A stretch of DNA of 64,000 nt from an uncultured Saprospiraceae bacterium (GCA_937926205.1 CALEYL010000069.1:62001-126000); one strand, 5' to 3'; shown: positions 49,672 through 58,463, numbered from the stretch's first letter. Notes: a model not told the origin generated them from the sequence alone. Numbers and translations are program-made.

Positions 49672-50397
49672 TTACAGTTCGTAATTTGGACTCAGTGCTG
49701 CAGCGCTTTGATTGTAGAATTTGGCAATGATTTGTACGACTTCTTCCGGACTGTCCGTGATGGGCATCAGATCGAGGTCATCAATATTTACATTGCTTTC
49801 GCGTTCCAGCATGACTTCTTTGATCCAGTCTTTCAGTCCTGTCCAATAGGCAGATCCTACCAAAACAATAGGAACCTTGCGGATTTTTCCGGTTTGAACG
49901 AGGGTCAGCACCTCAAATAATTCATCCATGGTTCCAAAGCCTCCGGGCAATGCAACAAAGCCCTGAGCATATTTTACAAACATAACCTTTCTTACGAAGA
50001 AGTATCTGAAATTCAGGTTTTTATCCGGATCAATGTATTGATTGGACGATTGTTCGAAGGGAAGCTTGATGTTTAACCCTACCGATTTTCCGCCATATAT
50101 CGTTGCCCCTTTATTGCCTGCTTCCATGATACCGGGACCGCCGCCCGTGATAACGCCATAGCCTTCTTCCGTAAGCAAGCGGGCAATGTCGACAGCCATC
50201 TTATAATAAGGATGGTCGGGGCGGGTTCTGGCAGAGCCAAATATGGAGACACAAGGGCCCATTTCATTAAGGGTTTCAAAGCCGTCTACGAATTCAGAAA
50301 GTACTTTGAACATCGTCCAGGAGTTTTCTCCCGTGACTTCTTTATCCCATGTCTTCATGGGATGTTTCGGATTGACCATCAGTCCATTTTCCGTCAT
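49672..50397 (-). CDS. LOG-family nucleotide 5'-monophosphate phosphoribohydrolase
   Basis: A 241-residue Rossmann-like protein. ISIFGSART-like start (CVSIFGSARTRPDHPYY), GYGVITGGGPGIMEAGNKGA and ALPGGFGTMDELFEVLTLVQ are the PGGxGTxxE signature of LOG proteins, once mislabelled as lysine decarboxylases. The family cleaves ribose-5-phosphate from N6-modified adenosine monophosphates or other nucleotides. Length is a little above the family norm due to a longer N-terminus. Cytosolic. Confidence 0.9.
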   Translation of the reverse strand: MTENGLMVNPKHPMKTWDKEVTGENSWTMFKVLSEFVDGFETLNEMGPCVSIFGSARTRPDHPYYKMAVDIARLLTEEGYGVITGGGPGIMEAGNKGATIYGGKSVGLNIKLPFEQSSNQYIDPDKNLNFRYFFVRKVMFVKYAQGFVALPGGFGTMDELFEVLTLVQTGKIRKVPIVLVGSAYWTGLKDWIKEVMLERESNVNIDDLDLMPITDSPEEVVQIIAKFYNQSAAALSPNYEL

Positions 50398-50796
50398 AAT
50401 GTGATTTTTTTTGCAGCCAGTGCATTGGCCCGGGATCGCGCCGAGAGGTGTTTATTTTCAGGCAAAAGCAGGCGTAGTAGTAAAATTTTTTGTTTAAAAA
50501 TGCCGGGAGCAACAATTGGTTATTCCCGGAACCCGGCAATTTACGAATTTCAACATCACCAAACACAGCAACGGCAAAAGTTTTGGAAAATCTGGCCGGT
50601 TATGCTACTGATTTTGTTTCAAAAGCCGGGCTATCTTAAACGTCAATTCTTGATTTTCAGTTTATTTGGCACATAAGTTTAATAAAAAAACAAAAAATGT
50701 TTTAAAATTCTTGTTTTTTAAACACAAATAGTTTTATATTTGTGAGGTCAGTTTGACACTTCAAAGCGAATTTGTCTCACAAAAAAATCATCAGAT
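50398..50796. other. 399-bp intergenic region before the glucosaminidase gene
   Basis: Holds a hairpin TGCCGGGA ... TCCCGGAACCCGGCA at about 50501-50538, an AT-rich stretch after 50680, and the promoter at 50711-50742. No coding sequence supported. Confidence 0.45.
50711..50742 (+). promoter_or_regulatory. Consensus promoter for the glucosaminidase gene
   Basis: TTG at 50711-50713, 21-bp spacer, TATATTTG at 50735-50742; leader of about 48 nt to the ATG at 50797. Confidence 0.65.
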
Positions 50797-51597
50797 ATGA
50801 AGCCGCATCAACCCAATCCTTCGTCCAGGGGCCGAAACATGTCCCACCAGGCGCACAACATGCAGAGAGGCAGGGAAGAAACTTTTTTCCCAACCATTAA
50901 TTTGGGGTGGATATTCAGCAAGTTATTGAGTGGTTTGAGCCGCATCTTTGTCGCATTAAAACACAAGCTGTATCAGATGACACTGGGCCATTTTGAGGGC
51001 ATTCGGTTGCCCTGGCTGAAAATTGGTGTGGCCGCATTTTTTGTGTTTCTGCTTGCAAAAAAAGATTTTCAATTTTCGGTCAACATGCGCGCGCCCATGC
51101 GCACTGCTTCTACGGAACAGGCAGAAGCAACCGGTGTTGCCCTTCGTCAGAATACGATGAGCCTTGGTCAAGGTATGCTGCTGCAGGGGAGTGCCCCCTC
51201 ACAGTTGTCTGAACTGGATCCCGATGCCGTTAAAGCATATATCAAGCGTTTTTCCAGGGTTGCCATTGCTGAAATGCAAAAGTATGGCATTCCGGCGAGT
51301 GTGAATATGGGGCAAGCCATTTTGGAAAGCCGTGCCGGCACTTCTAATATGGTAAGGGAAGAGAACAATCACTTTGGCAGACCACTTTCCGGTAAGTCTT
51401 ATGCCAGTGCCTGGGAAAACTGGCGTACCCATAGCCTGACGTTGAAATCTTCCTTTCCGGAAGCCTTTGAAAACGGCAATAGCTATAAGAAATGGGCTAA
51501 GGCATTGAAGGCATATAGCCAGGATCGGAATTATGCTGAAAAGCTGCTGAATGTTATCGACACCTATCAACTATATCTTTTGGATGAAGAACTTTAA
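50797..51597 (+). CDS. Membrane-anchored glucosaminidase (GH73)
   Basis: A 266-residue protein. Residues 1-68 are cytosolic and basic, residues about 69-88 form one transmembrane helix (WLKIGVAAFFVFLLAKKDF), and residues 145-266 are the glucosaminidase domain. ASVNMGQAILESRAGTSN holds the catalytic Glu, and NNHFGRPLSGKSYASAWENWRTHS follows. It cleaves beta-1,4 bonds of peptidoglycan at GlcNAc. Topology places the enzyme in the periplasm, tethered to the inner membrane. A classic terminator follows the gene. Confidence 0.88.
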   Translation: MKPHQPNPSSRGRNMSHQAHNMQRGREETFFPTINLGWIFSKLLSGLSRIFVALKHKLYQMTLGHFEGIRLPWLKIGVAAFFVFLLAKKDFQFSVNMRAPMRTASTEQAEATGVALRQNTMSLGQGMLLQGSAPSQLSELDPDAVKAYIKRFSRVAIAEMQKYGIPASVNMGQAILESRAGTSNMVREENNHFGRPLSGKSYASAWENWRTHSLTLKSSFPEAFENGNSYKKWAKALKAYSQDRNYAEKLLNVIDTYQLYLLDEEL

Positions 51598-51720
51598 CTG
51601 TTGATTATCAGCTATTTTTACACAAAGGGTTTAACCCGGAAATCACCCGACGCTGATGTCTCAAAACTTATTCTTTCCATTTTGTTTCTTTTCTCAGTGG
51701 TTTTCTCATGAATGTACAGA

Positions 51721-51752
51721 CGGCTGCCTCCGACAGGCAGCCGCTTTTTTTT
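51721..51752 (+). terminator. Intrinsic terminator of the glucosaminidase gene
   Basis: CGGCTGCCT (51721-51729) pairs perfectly with AGGCAGCCG (51735-51743), followed by CTTTTTTTT. Located about 125 bp after the stop. Confidence 0.9.
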
Positions 51753-51879
51753 CATAGTCTGGCTTGAGCTTGAAACAAGCTTTTTGAAAGTTTTAACAAT
51801 TTTTATGAGGTAATAAGCAGTATTTTGCGTTACCTATATTTTATTATCCTAATTATTGGCCGATAAAATCTGTTCCCTC

Positions 51880-53001
51880 ATGAAGAATCCCGTTTCTTAT
51901 TTGGCAGTGGCTTCGCTCAGCTCCATGGTCTCGTTTTTTATCTTTCAGTTTTTTTTCAACCCCAATGCTGGTTCTTTTGAATCCGGAGAAAATGCGGAAG
52001 CCAAACTGGTGAACGAAGCCTTTCCGGAACGGGTCAATACAAGCCCTGTTAGGGCCTTGCCCGATAACAACATGGATTTTCGATTGGTATCAAAATCAAT
52101 TACGCCTTCCGTTGTGAACGTGTCAGCGATGAATGGATCGGGATACCGTTCTTCTTCGGGATCCGGAGTGGTTCTGACCGCTGACGGCTATATTGTGACC
52201 AACCACCATGTAGTTGAAAATAGCTCGAAAGTGGAAATTACTTTGTCCGATAAGCGGGAACTGGTGGCTAAAATTGTTGGCATTGATCGGAATACAGATC
52301 TGGCTTTACTTAAAGTGGAAGCCAGAAACCTGAACCCGGTATCATTTGGCAATTCCGATTTGGTGGAAGTGGGAGAGTGGGTGCTCGCGGTTGGCAATCC
52401 ATTTAATCTGACCTCGACTGTGACGGCAGGTATTGTCAGTGCGAAAGCCCGCAACATCAATATTCTGGGCAATGCTTACGCCATTGAGTCTTTTATCCAA
52501 ACTGATGCTGTTGTGAATCCGGGCAATAGCGGGGGCGCATTGGTGAATACCAGAGGAGAACTGATTGGCATTAATACCGCGATCATCACCGAGCGGGGAA
52601 GCTACGAAGGCTATTCATTTGCCATTCCGGCTAACCTGGTCCGTAAAGTTGTTGAAGACATTCGTCAATATGGTTCTGTTCGCCGGGCTGTACTGGGAGT
52701 TCAAATTCAGGAAGTGAGCGGAGCGATGGTCAGCAGATTGGGTTTACCCTCTGCTTCAGGTGCTTACATTTCCAGAGTATATCCTTCCAGCAGCGCAGAA
52801 AGCGCTGGACTCCAGTTTGGAGATGTCATCATTACAGTGAATGATGTGACCATTGCATCCATGCCAGAGCTTCAGGAACAGGTTGGCCGTTACCGCCCTG
52901 GCGATCTCATTAGTCTTGAGTACTACCGTTCCGGAAAAAAATACCGACGCGACAATGTCCGGCTGAAGCCCATTGAGCAATCGTCTGCTTTGACCGATTA
53001 G
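51880..53001 (+). CDS. HtrA/DegP-like serine protease with PDZ domain
   Basis: A 373-residue protein from MKNPVSYLAV at 51880; the TTG at 51856 is less likely. Residues 5-28 are a signal anchor. The trypsin-like domain carries the triad: TNHHVVE (His), NTDLALLK (Asp) and NPGNSGGALVNTRGE (Ser). One PDZ domain (about 270-365, VLGVQIQEVSGAMVSRLG) binds exposed C-termini. One PDZ and an anchor resemble DegS-like sensors of envelope stress. It degrades or regulates misfolded periplasmic proteins. Its stop overlaps the manA stop by 4 bp. Confidence 0.92.
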   Translation: MKNPVSYLAVASLSSMVSFFIFQFFFNPNAGSFESGENAEAKLVNEAFPERVNTSPVRALPDNNMDFRLVSKSITPSVVNVSAMNGSGYRSSSGSGVVLTADGYIVTNHHVVENSSKVEITLSDKRELVAKIVGIDRNTDLALLKVEARNLNPVSFGNSDLVEVGEWVLAVGNPFNLTSTVTAGIVSAKARNINILGNAYAIESFIQTDAVVNPGNSGGALVNTRGELIGINTAIITERGSYEGYSFAIPANLVRKVVEDIRQYGSVRRAVLGVQIQEVSGAMVSRLGLPSASGAYISRVYPSSSAESAGLQFGDVIITVNDVTIASMPELQEQVGRYRPGDLISLEYYRSGKKYRRDNVRLKPIEQSSALTD

Positions 53002-54224
53002 GGTTGGCTTTGGCCCGAGTTTATACCCGCCATGTAAAGCTTACCGCTTTCCTGCGCAGAAATCCTGTAGTGTTGCCCTTCCGGTATGAGGAAACAATCG
53101 CCTCTCCGGAAGGGCAATTCTTCATTTACAACGACGGCGCCATCGAGTACGATAAAAATATGAGGGCCGCAGGCACTTACAGCTGTATGCGCTTGTTGTG
53201 TGCCGAGGGTTATGCTACTCAATTCAAAATCCGGCGCAGGCGTAGGAAATACAGTTTCAACGTCTGAGCGTTTTACGCCGTTCAAAATATTGGGAATGAC
53301 CGGTTCAAAATTTATATGTTTCAAAAGCAAAGCAACATCGATGTGTTTGTTGGTAAGGCCTCCCCTGAATACGTTATCTGAATTGGCCATCAATTCTACA
53401 TTCACACCTTCCAGATAGGCGTGGGGGATTCCTGCGCCCTGAAAAATAGCTTCTCCTGCCTGTAAATAAACAAGGTTGAATAAATAAATGGAAAATATAC
53501 CCCTGTCGTAAAGCCCGCTTGCAGGCTGGAAAGATATCATGGCGCGCCATGCCCAAAAATCCGGGTGATGTTTTTCCTGCGGCGGGGCAGAAGCCAGTCT
53601 TTTATGAAGGGGGGCAAGTCTGCTATCCACTTCGGCCTGGGGCATTTCCATCACATAGCGGTATGCGGCTGCTATACCTTCTGATTCCCAAATCGGAATT
53701 AAAAAAAGCAACTCAGGTGTTTCATGAAGGATTGTGTTGGTCGTGGCTGCTTCACGAAATCCATGCAGCAGCCAAAAGTCTGTCAACGCAACCATGATTT
53801 CGGGCTTGTGGTTGTCGTCCTTAAAGTTTCGGGTAGATGAATTCAGCGGCACTCCCGCCTCATTCTCCTCGCGAAACCCGGCCACAGCTGCCGCTTTATT
53901 GGGGTGAACCTGAATGGAAAGCATCGAACGAACATCCAGAACCTTAAAAAGGTATGGAAGCCTGTGGCCAAACTGTGCAATGAGATTTTTACCCAACCAT
54001 GCCGGCGCAGCTTCAAATAAATGATGGAGTGGGATGACCCCTTCCGGGAGTATTGCTTTCGCTGGTGCCCCCGGGTGATCTCCCATCCACAGTTCAGCAA
54101 AAGGTTGATCATCAGGATTTTCTGCTCCAATTAATGTCGGAATGTAGGTTGTGCCCCCCCAATCGTAATGTTGTACAGTTCCGGAGAGTTTTATGATTTG
54201 AGGCTTTGTGGTAATCTTCATCAT
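52998..54224 (-). CDS. manA: Mannose-6-phosphate isomerase, class I
   Basis: A 408-residue zinc enzyme. SIQVHPNKAAA holds the QVHPN motif, DDNHKPEIMVALTDFWLLHGF the KPE motif, and LQAGEAIFQGAGIPHAYLEGVNVELMANSDNVFRGGLTNKHID the catalytic cupin core with Zn ligands (Gln, His, Glu, His). Interconverts mannose-6-phosphate and fructose-6-phosphate, feeding GDP-mannose synthesis. Length fits the class I type. Cytosolic. Confidence 0.93.
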   Translation of the reverse strand: MMKITTKPQIIKLSGTVQHYDWGGTTYIPTLIGAENPDDQPFAELWMGDHPGAPAKAILPEGVIPLHHLFEAAPAWLGKNLIAQFGHRLPYLFKVLDVRSMLSIQVHPNKAAAVAGFREENEAGVPLNSSTRNFKDDNHKPEIMVALTDFWLLHGFREAATTNTILHETPELLFLIPIWESEGIAAAYRYVMEMPQAEVDSRLAPLHKRLASAPPQEKHHPDFWAWRAMISFQPASGLYDRGIFSIYLFNLVYLQAGEAIFQGAGIPHAYLEGVNVELMANSDNVFRGGLTNKHIDVALLLKHINFEPVIPNILNGVKRSDVETVFPTPAPDFELSSITLGTQQAHTAVSACGPHIFIVLDGAVVVNEELPFRRGDCFLIPEGQHYRISAQESGKLYMAGINSGQSQP

Positions 54225-54672
54225 ACGTTTTTAAAGATAAGTCCAATCCCGGATGAACGCCGCTGCGTATCAACTTTCTGAAATGGAATGATTCCCGGGT
54301 TCATCGTTTTTAGTATTGGCATTTTGCGGGGTGAATATCTGTCTTTTTCAGCGTCTTTGCCTTATCTGATAAGGATCAAAATATTTTATTTAGCAAGTGT
54401 GACTTATTACATTTTTATCGTCTTTAAGTTGTATTTGGCTCAAAAGTCAATTCCTATCAAACACTATGAAATGCTGCTACTTATTTTGCTCCCAAATTAT
54501 TTTAGCAATGTTTAACCCCAAATACCAACCTTGTTTTGCCAACATTTCAACAACGCGGAGACGGATTTTTTTCCGTTTTTGAAAAAGGAAGGGCAACTGA
54601 AAACCGATAAACCTATTTCATTCGTATGTAAAAATGTATTGGTCAACTTACGTCATTCGTGAGTTGCATCAT
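54225..54672. other. Intergenic region, no supported gene
   Basis: AT-rich. A hydrophobic open frame at 54288-54515 has no promoter or ribosome-binding site that I can point to. The palindrome CTTATCTGATAAG occurs near 54360. The possible ncRNA unit that follows is listed separately. Confidence 0.4.
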
Positions 54673-54777
54673 TAGGTTTGGTTAACGCCTGTTACACAGC
54701 AGGTGAAATTTTAAGTAAGGGGGAATGGTTGTCAGGTCAACTCCGGAGACATCTCTGGACACCTGGCAACTTTTTTT
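54673..54777 (+). ncRNA. Possible small RNA or leader with strong terminator
   Basis: A -7-like TAGGTTTG (54673-54680) is followed about 50 bp later by a strong hairpin: GTTGTCAGGT (54728-54737) with ACCTGGCAAC (54761-54770), enclosing TCCGGAG/CTCTGGA, then seven T (54771-54777). No plus-strand gene ends within 1.7 kb upstream, so the terminator must serve an unannotated transcript of about 90 nt. Speculative as an RNA gene. Confidence 0.35.
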
Positions 54778-54802
54778 GTTTTACAGCGCCTGTCATTTTC
54801 CC

Positions 54803-54810
54803 TATATTTG
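54803..54810 (+). promoter_or_regulatory. -7 box directly before ruvX
   Basis: TATATTTG ends 5 nt before the ATG at 54816, so the transcript probably begins at or next to the start codon. Confidence 0.55.
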
Positions 54811-54815
54811 CGCCC

Positions 54816-55238
54816 ATGCCTAGAATACTGGCCATAGATTACGGAACCAAGCGGACCGGCATTGCAGTAAGCGATCCCATGAAGATCATTGCAAGCGGAC
54901 TGGATACGGTGCCTACAACTGAAATTTTCAACTTTCTGACAGCGTATTTAAAAGACGAAGAAGTTGAAACCTTTGTTGTGGGAGAGCCCATGTATCCGGA
55001 CGGAAATCCGGCGCAAATTGCCCACCTCGTTGTGGGTTTTGTCCGCAATCTGAAAAAACTTTTCCCACATATTCCTGTCGTGATGCAGGATGAACGCTAT
55101 ACTTCTGAGGAAGCCAAACGCGTCATTTTGCAAAGCGGCGTTTCTCAAAAAAAGCGCCGGGATAAAAGTCTGGTGGACAAAATTAGTGCCGTCCTCATTC
55201 TACAGGAGTATATGGAACAAACGCAGTATCGCACCTGA
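54816..55238 (+). CDS. ruvX: Holliday junction resolvase-like RuvX (YqgF)
   Basis: A 140-residue RNase H-fold nuclease starting at MPRILAIDYGTKRTGIAVSDP, where DYGTKRTG holds the first catalytic Asp. ETFVVGEPMYPDG, QDERYTSEEAKR and RRDKSLVDKISAVLIL complete the family, with Glu and Asp acidic residues at usual places. YqgF acts in 16S rRNA 5'-end processing and perhaps in junction resolution. The long open frame upstream (to 54678) contains the promoter and is not coding. Followed by def, 110 bp away, a common pairing. Confidence 0.93.
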   Translation: MPRILAIDYGTKRTGIAVSDPMKIIASGLDTVPTTEIFNFLTAYLKDEEVETFVVGEPMYPDGNPAQIAHLVVGFVRNLKKLFPHIPVVMQDERYTSEEAKRVILQSGVSQKKRRDKSLVDKISAVLILQEYMEQTQYRT

Positions 55239-55306
55239 GGAAGGAGTTTGATTGTTAGGTTTCACAGCTAATCAAAACAATCCTTTGATTGACTCTGTTT
55301 TTTGAA

Positions 55307-55341
55307 ATCTAACATCTAATATCTAACATCTAACGTCTATA
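55307..55341 (+). repeat. Five tandem heptamers upstream of def
   Basis: ATCTAAC, ATCTAAT, ATCTAAC, ATCTAAC, GTCTATA in perfect 7-bp phase, ending 5 bp before the def start codon. A partial inverse copy, GTTAGGTTT, lies at 55254-55262. Confidence 0.8.
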
Positions 55342-55346
55342 CAAGC

Positions 55347-55910
55347 ATGATTTTGCCAATTTACGCCTATGGTCAGCCTGTTTTAAAAAAAGTGGGCGAA
55401 GACATTACCGCAGACTATCCGGAACTGCAGACCTTAATCGCCAACATGTGGGAGACGATGTACAATGCCCATGGCGTTGGTCTTGCAGCGCCTCAGATCG
55501 GGTTATCCATTCGCCTTTTTGTGGTAGACAGCGGACCGATGATGGACGAAGGCAAAGAAGCTGAAGGCATTAAGCGGGTTTTTATCAACGCCCGAAAAAT
55601 TGAAGAAACAGGAACACCGGCTTCCTATGAAGAAGGCTGTCTGAGTATTCCCGACATTCGGGGCGATGTGGATCGTCCTCCTGTGTTGCGTCTGCGTTAT
55701 CTGGATGAAAATTTTGTGGAACACGAAGAAGTCTTCACCGGCTTAAATGCACGCGTCATCCAGCACGAATACGACCACATTGACGGCGTCCTGTTTGTTG
55801 AGCGCCTCAAGCCCCTGAAAAAGCGCCTGGTTCAACGCAAGTTGGAAAACATTCGGAAAGGACTGGCCGATGCGGATTACCGAATGAAATTTTATACCGT
55901 TCGCTATTAG
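55347..55910 (+). CDS. def: Peptide deformylase
   Basis: A 187-residue metalloenzyme with all three motifs: GVGLAAPQIG (motif 1), EEGCLSIPDIRG (motif 2, Cys metal ligand) and QHEYDHIDGVLF (motif 3, HExxH with catalytic Glu). Removes the formyl group from nascent proteins; essential in most bacteria. Length fits type 1-like PDF. Its 5' region is built from heptamer repeats, leaving no ordinary Shine-Dalgarno. The 3' end overlaps a convergent thioredoxin-like gene by 4 bp. Confidence 0.95.
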   Translation: MILPIYAYGQPVLKKVGEDITADYPELQTLIANMWETMYNAHGVGLAAPQIGLSIRLFVVDSGPMMDEGKEAEGIKRVFINARKIEETGTPASYEEGCLSIPDIRGDVDRPPVLRLRYLDENFVEHEEVFTGLNARVIQHEYDHIDGVLFVERLKPLKKRLVQRKLENIRKGLADADYRMKFYTVRY

Positions 55911-56467
55911 TCTTTTAGCTTAGAAGTGCTGTAATTTTTTTCGTAAGAAGACCACGGTGTCTTTTTATAAGCATCCGTAGCGAAATAAGAAGCTATTTGT
56001 TCAAACTCGAAAGGGCTGCGGAAGCCCGGGATGCTTTGAATTAATCCAAGATCTTCATCCAGAAACACGAGCGAAGGAAAACTCAGGCGCTCACCAAGGA
56101 AAACTACAGCCAGCTCATTGTAGCCATGTTTTCCGCTGCGAACGAATTTATAGACTTTTGCTTTGTAAGTGAGGTCCTCTTTGGTTTCCGCATCAAATTT
56201 GACTGCGTAGAAGTTTTCATTGATGTAACGGGCAATTTCCGGGTTCTGAAAAGTAGCTTTGTCCATGCGTTCGCACCATTGACACCATTGGGTGTAAACA
56301 TCCAGGAGTACTTTGCGCTTTTGCTTTTGGGAAAGCGTAACGGCCTCTTCCCAGGTTATCCAGTTTACTTTTTCTGCATCTCCTGCTGACTTTGCAGCGG
56401 CAGTCTGTGAAAATCCTGTGTGCTGGAGCGCGATTAATAAGCCGACTGCCAAAAAACATTTTCTCAT
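55907..56467 (-). CDS. Exported thioredoxin-like protein (Thioredoxin_7 type)
   Basis: A 186-residue protein with a signal peptide (1-20, TGFSQ). The thioredoxin fold shows VLLDVYTQWCQWCERMDK with the WCxxC pair, NENFYAVKFDAET and FPSLVFLDED (cis-Pro region). Belongs to the DUF255/Thioredoxin_7 group, likely a periplasmic disulfide reductant. Partner unknown. Confidence 0.87.
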   Translation of the reverse strand: MRKCFLAVGLLIALQHTGFSQTAAAKSAGDAEKVNWITWEEAVTLSQKQKRKVLLDVYTQWCQWCERMDKATFQNPEIARYINENFYAVKFDAETKEDLTYKAKVYKFVRSGKHGYNELAVVFLGERLSFPSLVFLDEDLGLIQSIPGFRSPFEFEQIASYFATDAYKKTPWSSYEKNYSTSKLKD

Positions 56468-56492
56468 GTGATGATTGCTTTAATTTTCGAGG

Positions 56493-56500
56493 CAAAGTTA
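56493..56500 (-). promoter_or_regulatory. -7 box for the thioredoxin-like gene
   Basis: TAACTTTG on the minus strand, 25 nt before the ATG at 56467. Confidence 0.5.
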
Positions 56501-56718
56501 ATCACAATGGAACAAAAGGTGGAAACCCTTTATGGTGTAATGGGTACACTTTAAACCAAATTTAACGATTGACCTCTGTTATGGTATGGTTATGTGAAGA
56601 AAACGAAGGTGAAGACCGGAAAATGAATTGGAAAAGTTGATTATTTGCAACACCTTTCCCTACCTGAAAACTTTTTTTGTGGCGTCTTGTTTCTAATGAG
56701 TCTAAAATCACAAGCATC

Positions 56719-57267
56719 ATGGCCGTTCAAGTCGATCAGGAAATTATGCAGCAAATGATCACCAATAAGGGCGATAACTTGCTTGCGTTGTCTCGTCAAC
56801 ATGGCATCTTGCTCGTGTTTCTGCGCCATTTCGGTTGCACCTTTTGCCGCAAAGGTCTTGCAACGATCTCTGAAAAAAGGGCGGAAATTGAAGAAAAGGG
56901 CTTAATCATTGTGTTTGTCCACATGACAACAAGTGATGTTGCCGATACCTATTTTGAGCGGTATGAAATCCCCAATCCTGTTTACATCAGCGATCCAGAA
57001 TGTCGTTTTTATGCTGAATTTGGTTTGACTAAAGGAACCTTTACTCAATTGTTCGGCCTCCAAACGTGGATACGCGGTTTTCAGGCAGGCATCGTAGAGG
57101 GGCATGGCATCGGACCCCGTTTGGGAGATGATTTTCAAATGCCGGGTGTTTTTATGATTCAGAATGGGGACATCATTGAGTCTTTTGTACATAAATTAGC
57201 ATCCGATCAACCGGATTACGATCAATTGCTTCGGAATTGTTGCGGTATTCCGAAGGCGTTCGGCTAA
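56719..57267 (+). CDS. Peroxiredoxin-like AhpC/TSA family protein (SelL/PRXL2 type)
   Basis: A 182-residue thioredoxin-fold protein starting at MAVQVDQEIMQQM. VFLRHFGCTFCRKGLATIS holds the CxxC active site, VFVHMTTSDVADTYFERYEI is the next strand, and DDFQMPGVFMIQNGDII carries the cis-Pro loop. Related to the AhpC/TSA_2 group (PRXL2-like), reductases or peroxiredoxin-like enzymes of unknown substrate. A VWA gene follows 26 bp later on the same strand. No signal peptide; cytosolic. Confidence 0.83.
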   Translation: MAVQVDQEIMQQMITNKGDNLLALSRQHGILLVFLRHFGCTFCRKGLATISEKRAEIEEKGLIIVFVHMTTSDVADTYFERYEIPNPVYISDPECRFYAEFGLTKGTFTQLFGLQTWIRGFQAGIVEGHGIGPRLGDDFQMPGVFMIQNGDIIESFVHKLASDQPDYDQLLRNCCGIPKAFG

Positions 57268-57293
57268 TGTTTCACTTTTTATAACAATACCAT

Positions 57294-58391
57294 ATGATCG
57301 GGTGGCGATTTTCGGACTATGTGCCGGATGATACGGGCGGGGCTTCTTTCGAGAAATTGCTGAAACTCCTTCAGGAATTGCTGGTTTATACATCCGGTGA
57401 TATCCGCGAGGCACTTTCCTGGCTGACGCAACTGGATCGTCAATACAAACTGACGGACAACGACTACGGGATGGCTGATTTTATTCAGGATCTCATAGAT
57501 AAAGGCTACATGCGTCAGGACGATGAGGTCAATTCAGGTTTCCGGCTGACATCAAAAATGGAAATTGGCATCCGCAAAAAGGCTTTGGAAGATATTTTTG
57601 GCCAGTTGAAGAAAACAAAAAGGGGCAACCACGATACCCGCCAAAGTGGCCGTGGCGATGAATTTACATCCGAAGTCCGGCCCTACGAATTCGGAGATCA
57701 GCTGGACAACCTTGCCGTATCAGAAACGCTGCGCAACGCCCAGATCAATCACGGAATCGAAGAATTTAAACTGGATCAGGACGACCTGGAGGTTTATGAA
57801 ACTTTCTACCAAAGCCAGATGAGTACCGTATTGATGATAGACATTTCTCACTCCATGATATTATATGGAGAAGACCGCATCACCCCGGCAAAAAAAGTAG
57901 CCATGGCGCTTGCGGAACTCATCACGACGCGTTATCCCAAAGACACCCTGGACATTATTGTTTTTGGTGATGATGCGTGGCAAATTGAAATCAAAGACCT
58001 TCCGTACCTCGAAGTGGGACCGTACCATACGAATACGGTGGCAGGCCTGGAGTTGTCCATGAACATCCTGCGCCGGCGTAAAAATCCCAACAAGCAGATC
58101 TTCATGATCACCGACGGAAAGCCAACCTGCATCCGCAAGGGTAAAGGCTATTATAAAAACAGTTTTGGCCTCGACCGCAAGATCGTGAGCCGCACTTTGA
58201 GCCTTGCTGCCAATTGCAGAAAACTGAACATTCCCATTACCACATTCATGATCGCTCAGGATCCTTATTTGGTCAATTTTGTAGACCAGTTTACCAGAGC
58301 CAATGACGGCAAAGCTTTTTACAGCAGTCTTCAGGGGTTGGGGGAGTTCATTTTCAGGGATTACAAGAATAATAAGACCAGGAGACGCTAA
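57294..58391 (+). CDS. VWA-domain protein (CoxE/MoxR-partner type)
   Basis: A 365-residue protein. N-terminal helical region (1-170) with FGQLKKTKRGNHDTRQSGRGDEF; C-terminal von Willebrand A domain (about 178-350) with the MIDAS motif DISHSM, Thr in HTNTVAGLEL, and Asp in MITDGKPT. VWA proteins of this kind usually form a chaperone pair with a MoxR/ChlI-like AAA+ ATPase. No ATPase is within this window, so the partner must be elsewhere. Role inferred only. Confidence 0.83.
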   Translation: MIGWRFSDYVPDDTGGASFEKLLKLLQELLVYTSGDIREALSWLTQLDRQYKLTDNDYGMADFIQDLIDKGYMRQDDEVNSGFRLTSKMEIGIRKKALEDIFGQLKKTKRGNHDTRQSGRGDEFTSEVRPYEFGDQLDNLAVSETLRNAQINHGIEEFKLDQDDLEVYETFYQSQMSTVLMIDISHSMILYGEDRITPAKKVAMALAELITTRYPKDTLDIIVFGDDAWQIEIKDLPYLEVGPYHTNTVAGLELSMNILRRRKNPNKQIFMITDGKPTCIRKGKGYYKNSFGLDRKIVSRTLSLAANCRKLNIPITTFMIAQDPYLVNFVDQFTRANDGKAFYSSLQGLGEFIFRDYKNNKTRRR

Positions 58392-58463
58392 GAAGCTTAC
58401 CGCTTTAGAAACTAAAAAGTAAATTCTCAGCGTTCAAGGTGCATATCAAATTCAATGTCGTCC

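Noticed and set aside
54288..54515. Hydrophobic 75-codon open frame
   Set aside because: No promoter or ribosome-binding site, AT-rich and no homology that I recognise. Likely chance.
54678..54815. Extended N-terminus for RuvX
   Set aside because: The extension contains a terminator hairpin and the promoter box, and homology starts at MPRILAIDYG.
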